Shown here: piece after piece, positions 6,120-8,375 of the stretch | How positions within the stretch are numbered: position 1 is the stretch's first letter | How the letters are laid out: the number at the start of each line of letters is the position of its first letter | NCBI GenBank assembly: GCA_030589835.1 | Contig: JAUUZS010000166.1 | Coordinates: 1-8,375, forward strand | Direction of reading: 5' to 3' | DNA from: Cyclobacteriaceae bacterium | GTDB lineage: Bacteria > Bacteroidota > Bacteroidia > Cytophagales > Cyclobacteriaceae | DNA length: 8,375 nucleotides | Translations under genes and position numbers: made by a program | The notes under the pieces: generated by a model | Told to the model about the DNA's origin: nothing | Database searches by the model: none | Seen by the model: only the letters and a program-made list of their open reading frames with translations

Positions 6120-6371
6120 TCATCCGCCGCTAACAGGTGGGATTAATGCAATTTCATCATTTGCCTGAAGCACAATATCATCCGATGCATATTCACTATT
6201 TACGGCAATGGCCAGGGAGTCCAATTCAATAAGTTTCGGGTATTCTTTATTTAAAAGCTTTTTGAAATCAGCCACGTTGGTCGCCTCGGGTAATTGCATT
6301 TGTAATTTTTGTTGTCCTGCCAGTTCCTTTGTTATCCCGAACAAAAGTATATTTATGTCTATTTTTTTCAT
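6120..6371 (-). CDS. moaD: Molybdopterin synthase sulfur carrier subunit MoaD
   Basis: MoaD is a ubiquitin-fold protein. Its C-terminal glycine is adenylated and converted to a thiocarboxylate, which delivers sulfur to the pterin in the MoaE active site. The product has 83 residues: a first strand INILLFGITKELAG (6-19), a VADFKKLLNKEYPKL helix (33-47), AIAVNSEYA (54-62), DEIALIPPVSGG (72-83), and the diagnostic terminal Gly-Gly. It is the first gene of the minus-strand group moaD-moaE-sulfatase-yihY. AAAGG directly abuts the ATG at 6371, too close for a normal Shine-Dalgarno, which is common in Bacteroidota. The MoeB/ThiF-type activating enzyme is not in the window. Confidence 0.95.
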   Translation of the reverse strand: MKKIDINILLFGITKELAGQQKLQMQLPEATNVADFKKLLNKEYPKLIELDSLAIAVNSEYASDDIVLQANDEIALIPPVSGG

Positions 6372-6443
6372 CCTTTAAGTTCAAAATTAGTAATTGTCTG
6401 TTCATAATTAAAATTTATTTGCAAGAACAAATTATATTTGAGC
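6372..6443. promoter_or_regulatory. Divergent promoter region between moaD and the DUF7009-like/moaA pair
   Basis: About 72 bases of AT-rich DNA separate the moaD start from the ATG at 6444, so both arms of the cofactor locus must start here or read in from farther away. Two matches to the Bacteroidota -7 box TAnnTTTG are seen: TAATTTTG on the minus strand (6389-6382) and TATATTTG on the plus strand (6433-6440). Neither has a well-spaced TTTG -33 element, and both would put the start site at or next to the start codon. The boxes are therefore uncertain; the divergent arrangement is not. No Moco riboswitch was recognised; the region is too short for a typical one. Confidence 0.4.
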
Positions 6444-6779
6444 ATGAAACTGCGATTGGAAAAAGATAAGGTGAGATTGAGGCTGTCATCAGATGAACTA
6501 AAAATATTGATTAATGAAAAATTTATTAATGAAAAAATCCAGCTAGCAAAGGATAATGAATTTAGCTATTCCGTCAAAATTGATGATCATTCAGATCGGT
6601 GTATGGTAAATTTTAAGTGCCATGGTATGGAACTAAGTATTCCGAGTGCCAGTGCAGAAAAATGGATGAATACAAATCAGGTAGGAATAAAAGAGACAGT
6701 TGTCAGCAAAGATGGAGGAAAAATATCCGTATTTGTCGAAGAAGATTTGCCTCGCCGCAGCAGTACAGAAAAGAAGTAA
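6444..6779 (+). CDS. DUF7009-like small protein beside moaA
   Basis: The product is an uncharacterised soluble protein of 111 residues. It starts MKLRLEKDKVRLRLSSDEL, has a middle strand-rich part (FSYSVKIDD, MVNFKCHGMELSIPSASAEK) and then WMNTNQVGI and ISVFVEEDLP. From memory this pattern (an MK.R.....RLRLS opening, a central strand, W....VG., and a C-terminal LLVEKDF-like strand) is that of the DUF7009 proteins found beside molybdenum cofactor genes in Bacteroidota; the name is given with moderate confidence. ATG 6444 is preferred to TTG 6438, because family members start directly with MK. Its stop lies 16 bases before moaA, so the two probably form an operon. A helper role in cofactor synthesis is inferred only from position. 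No catalytic motif is visible. Confidence 0.8.
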   Translation: MKLRLEKDKVRLRLSSDELKILINEKFINEKIQLAKDNEFSYSVKIDDHSDRCMVNFKCHGMELSIPSASAEKWMNTNQVGIKETVVSKDGGKISVFVEEDLPRRSSTEKK

Positions 6780-6795
6780 TATAGTTCACCCCGGA

Positions 6796-7788
6796 ATGCA
6801 ATTAACTGACACGTTTGACAGACCAATAAAATACCTGCGGCTTTCCGTTACAGACCGATGCAACCTCAGATGTTTCTACTGTATGCCTGCTGAAGGCATG
6901 CGCTTTTTGCCCAAGTTACAGTTGCTTACCTACGAGGAAATGTTGCGGCTTACCAGTCTGTTTAGTGAAATGGGAGTGGATAAAGTTAGGATTACAGGGG
7001 GGGAGCCTTTTGTGAGAAAAGATCTTATTGGGTTCCTGGAGCAAATTTCGGCTAATAAAGCCCTAAATAAACTGAGCATCACTACAAACGGCATCCTTAC
7101 AAGGCCATTTTTACCTCGCCTCAAGGCACTTGGAATTGACCATATAAACCTGAGCCTTGATGCAGTAAATGAGGAGGATTTCAACAAAATATCCAGGAGG
7201 GATGAATTCGCCAATGTAATGAAAACTTTTCACCAATTGTTGAATGATGATTTTAAGGTGAAAATAAATGCGGTGATCATGGAAGGCATCAATGACCATG
7301 AAATTATTGATCTTGCAAAGTTGGCAGTTAAGCATCCGGTTTCGGTGCGGTTTATTGAAGAAATGCCCTTCAATGGTGGAGAGAAAAAACGCGAACCCAT
7401 CAAATGGGATCACATCAGGATATTGAATGAACTCAAAGTGCACTTTCCTGATATTCGCAAAAGTGCCGCGCCTTCTAACTCGACCTCAGAAAATTTTACC
7501 TTTTCGGGAGCTAAAGGAGATGTAGGAATAATTGCTGCCTATAGCAGGACATTTTGTGGTTCGTGCGACCGAATAAGAATTACCTCGACAGGGGAGATGA
7601 GAACGTGTTTGTACGGACATAATGTGCTGGACCTCAAAAGGCTATTGCGGGAGGGGCACAGCGATGAATCCATAAAATCAAAAATTATTAAGGCCGTTCG
7701 GCTTAGAACAAAAGATGGTTTTCAGGCTGAGAAATTACGAGACAAAAACAATCCTCTTGGCGAATCTATGTCGCTTATTGGTGGGTAG
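6796..7788 (+). CDS. moaA: GTP 3',8-cyclase MoaA (radical SAM)
   Basis: MoaA uses S-adenosylmethionine and two 4Fe-4S clusters to rearrange GTP to 3',8-cyclo-7,8-dihydro-GTP, the first step of molybdenum cofactor synthesis. From ATG 6796 the product has 330 residues, the usual length. It begins with the family's D.F.R....LR.S.TDRCN motif. CNLRCFYC holds Cys22, Cys26 and Cys29 for the SAM cluster; RITGGEPFVRKDL is the GGEP motif; the C-terminal cluster uses Cys254, Cys257 and Cys271 (FCGSCDR ... MRTCLYG). The chain ends in Gly-Gly, as active MoaA proteins do. A longer start at 6700 would overlap the preceding gene by 80 bases and add an unrelated N-terminus, so it is rejected. moaC, the next enzyme, is not in the window. 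Confidence 0.97.
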   Translation: MQLTDTFDRPIKYLRLSVTDRCNLRCFYCMPAEGMRFLPKLQLLTYEEMLRLTSLFSEMGVDKVRITGGEPFVRKDLIGFLEQISANKALNKLSITTNGILTRPFLPRLKALGIDHINLSLDAVNEEDFNKISRRDEFANVMKTFHQLLNDDFKVKINAVIMEGINDHEIIDLAKLAVKHPVSVRFIEEMPFNGGEKKREPIKWDHIRILNELKVHFPDIRKSAAPSNSTSENFTFSGAKGDVGIIAAYSRTFCGSCDRIRITSTGEMRTCLYGHNVLDLKRLLREGHSDESIKSKIIKAVRLRTKDGFQAEKLRDKNNPLGESMSLIGG

Positions 7789-7960
7789 AAGAACATTAGA
7801 AATTATGATGATAATAAATTTGGAAGGCATCAATTGATATGGAGGGAAAGATTATTGGCCAACACCAATTAACATACCCTACTTGTGCCGCTCTCTTCCG
7901 GTGGCTGATAAGGCCTGATGGATTAATTCATATTTAAATTTAAAACAACATCAAACACAA

Positions 7961-8375
7961 ATGACTAAAAGCAAAAAATTTCCATTCAATATGATTACTC
8001 GTCTGGTTATATTGATGTTGTTCTTTTTATTATTTTATACCTTTCTGATCGAGTTTAAAAATTTCCTGTATCCAATTTTTCTTGGGGTTTTATTTGCCTT
8101 TTTACTCTATCCGGTCGCTAAATTTTTTGAGCGAAGATCGGTGCCCAGAATCCCTGGAATTTTACTGAGCGTATTTTTTGGGATTATTATTGTTTACGGA
8201 TCAATATTCTTCATTTATACGCAATTAAAATTTTTATTGAAAGACATCCCGAACCTGGAAGCTCAAGCTGTTAAGAATATCGATACTATTATTTATCAAT
8301 TGGAATCACAATTTGGCGATGTTACTGTTGATCAGCACGCAGGTCTTAAAAAGACAATTTCTGAGTTTTTTAAGG
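7961..8375 (+). CDS. AI-2E family transporter (PerM/TqsA-like), 3'-partial
   Basis: The first 138 codons are open to the right edge of the window. The start is ATG 7961 (MTKSKKFPFNMITRL). Hydrophobic segments at about 11-32, 36-52 and 66-88 predict membrane helices. After the second comes LLYPVAKFFERRSVPRIPGI (49-68), which matches the PF01594 pattern in which the helix ending in a proline-containing motif leads to ..LERR..PR..A/GI. A soluble stretch (90-138, IPNLEAQAVKNIDTIIYQLE) follows, as usual in this family. Members are inner-membrane proteins linked in some species to autoinducer-2 export or Na+/H+ exchange; substrate is not predictable here. It lies 172 bases after moaA on the same strand. 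No terminator is obvious between them, and read-through is possible. Confidence 0.85.
   Translation, partial: MTKSKKFPFNMITRLVILMLFFLLFYTFLIEFKNFLYPIFLGVLFAFLLYPVAKFFERRSVPRIPGILLSVFFGIIIVYGSIFFIYTQLKFLLKDIPNLEAQAVKNIDTIIYQLESQFGDVTVDQHAGLKKTISEFFK

Noticed and set aside
6700..6795. Extended N-terminus for MoaA
   Set aside because: It overlaps the previous gene by 80 bases in another frame, and the MoaA family begins close to the D.F.R motif just after 6796.
7789..7960. Possible terminator after moaA (GCCGC ... GGTGGC near 7886-7908)
   Set aside because: The stem is short, needs a G-T pair and has no T tract after it.

Overview
The window looks like chromosomal DNA of a Bacteroidota bacterium, most likely Cytophagales-like. 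The reasons are AT-rich DNA, almost no Shine-Dalgarno sequences, a long Bacteroidota-type signal peptidase I, a lipoprotein sulfatase, a YihY protein with an extra C-terminal domain, and a DUF7009-like gene beside moaA. The lineage is inferred from protein style; no 16S or other marker gene is present.

Layout. (a) 2-988 (+): a signal peptidase I homologue, cut by the left edge, whose catalytic lysine is replaced by glutamate. (b) 989-1510: 522 bases without a protein gene. It holds a small hairpin, a 14-bp perfect inverted repeat (1059-1072/1237-1250), and directly beside it a GC-richer, structured block closed by an 11-bp inverted repeat (1249-1259/1422-1432) and followed by a T tract. (c) 1511-1967 (+): a HicB-HicA toxin-antitoxin pair too damaged to appear as long ORFs. 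hicB has an in-frame stop at codon 9 and hicA a one-base frameshift at a run of seven Ts. (d) 2100-2636 (+): an unassigned small multi-pass membrane protein with a plausible Bacteroidota promoter upstream. (e) 2880-6371 (-): in transcription order moaD, moaE, a lipoprotein sulfatase and a YihY/BrkB-type membrane protein, closely spaced. (f) 6444-7788 (+): a DUF7009-like small protein and moaA, divergent from moaD. (g) 7961-8375 (+): the start of an AI-2E/PerM-family membrane protein that runs off the right edge.

The clearest functional unit is molybdenum cofactor synthesis. MoaA makes the first radical-SAM rearrangement of GTP towards cyclic pyranopterin monophosphate, and MoaD plus MoaE form molybdopterin synthase. 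moaC, moeA and the MoaD-activating enzyme are not in the window. The two moa arms share a short divergent intergenic region. The sulfatase and YihY follow moaE on the same strand but have no known biochemical link to the cofactor.

No convincing new multi-gene system was found. The parts most worth a second look are the signal peptidase homologue without its catalytic lysine and the accessory-looking stretch 989-2636: structured repeat, broken TA module and orphan membrane protein.
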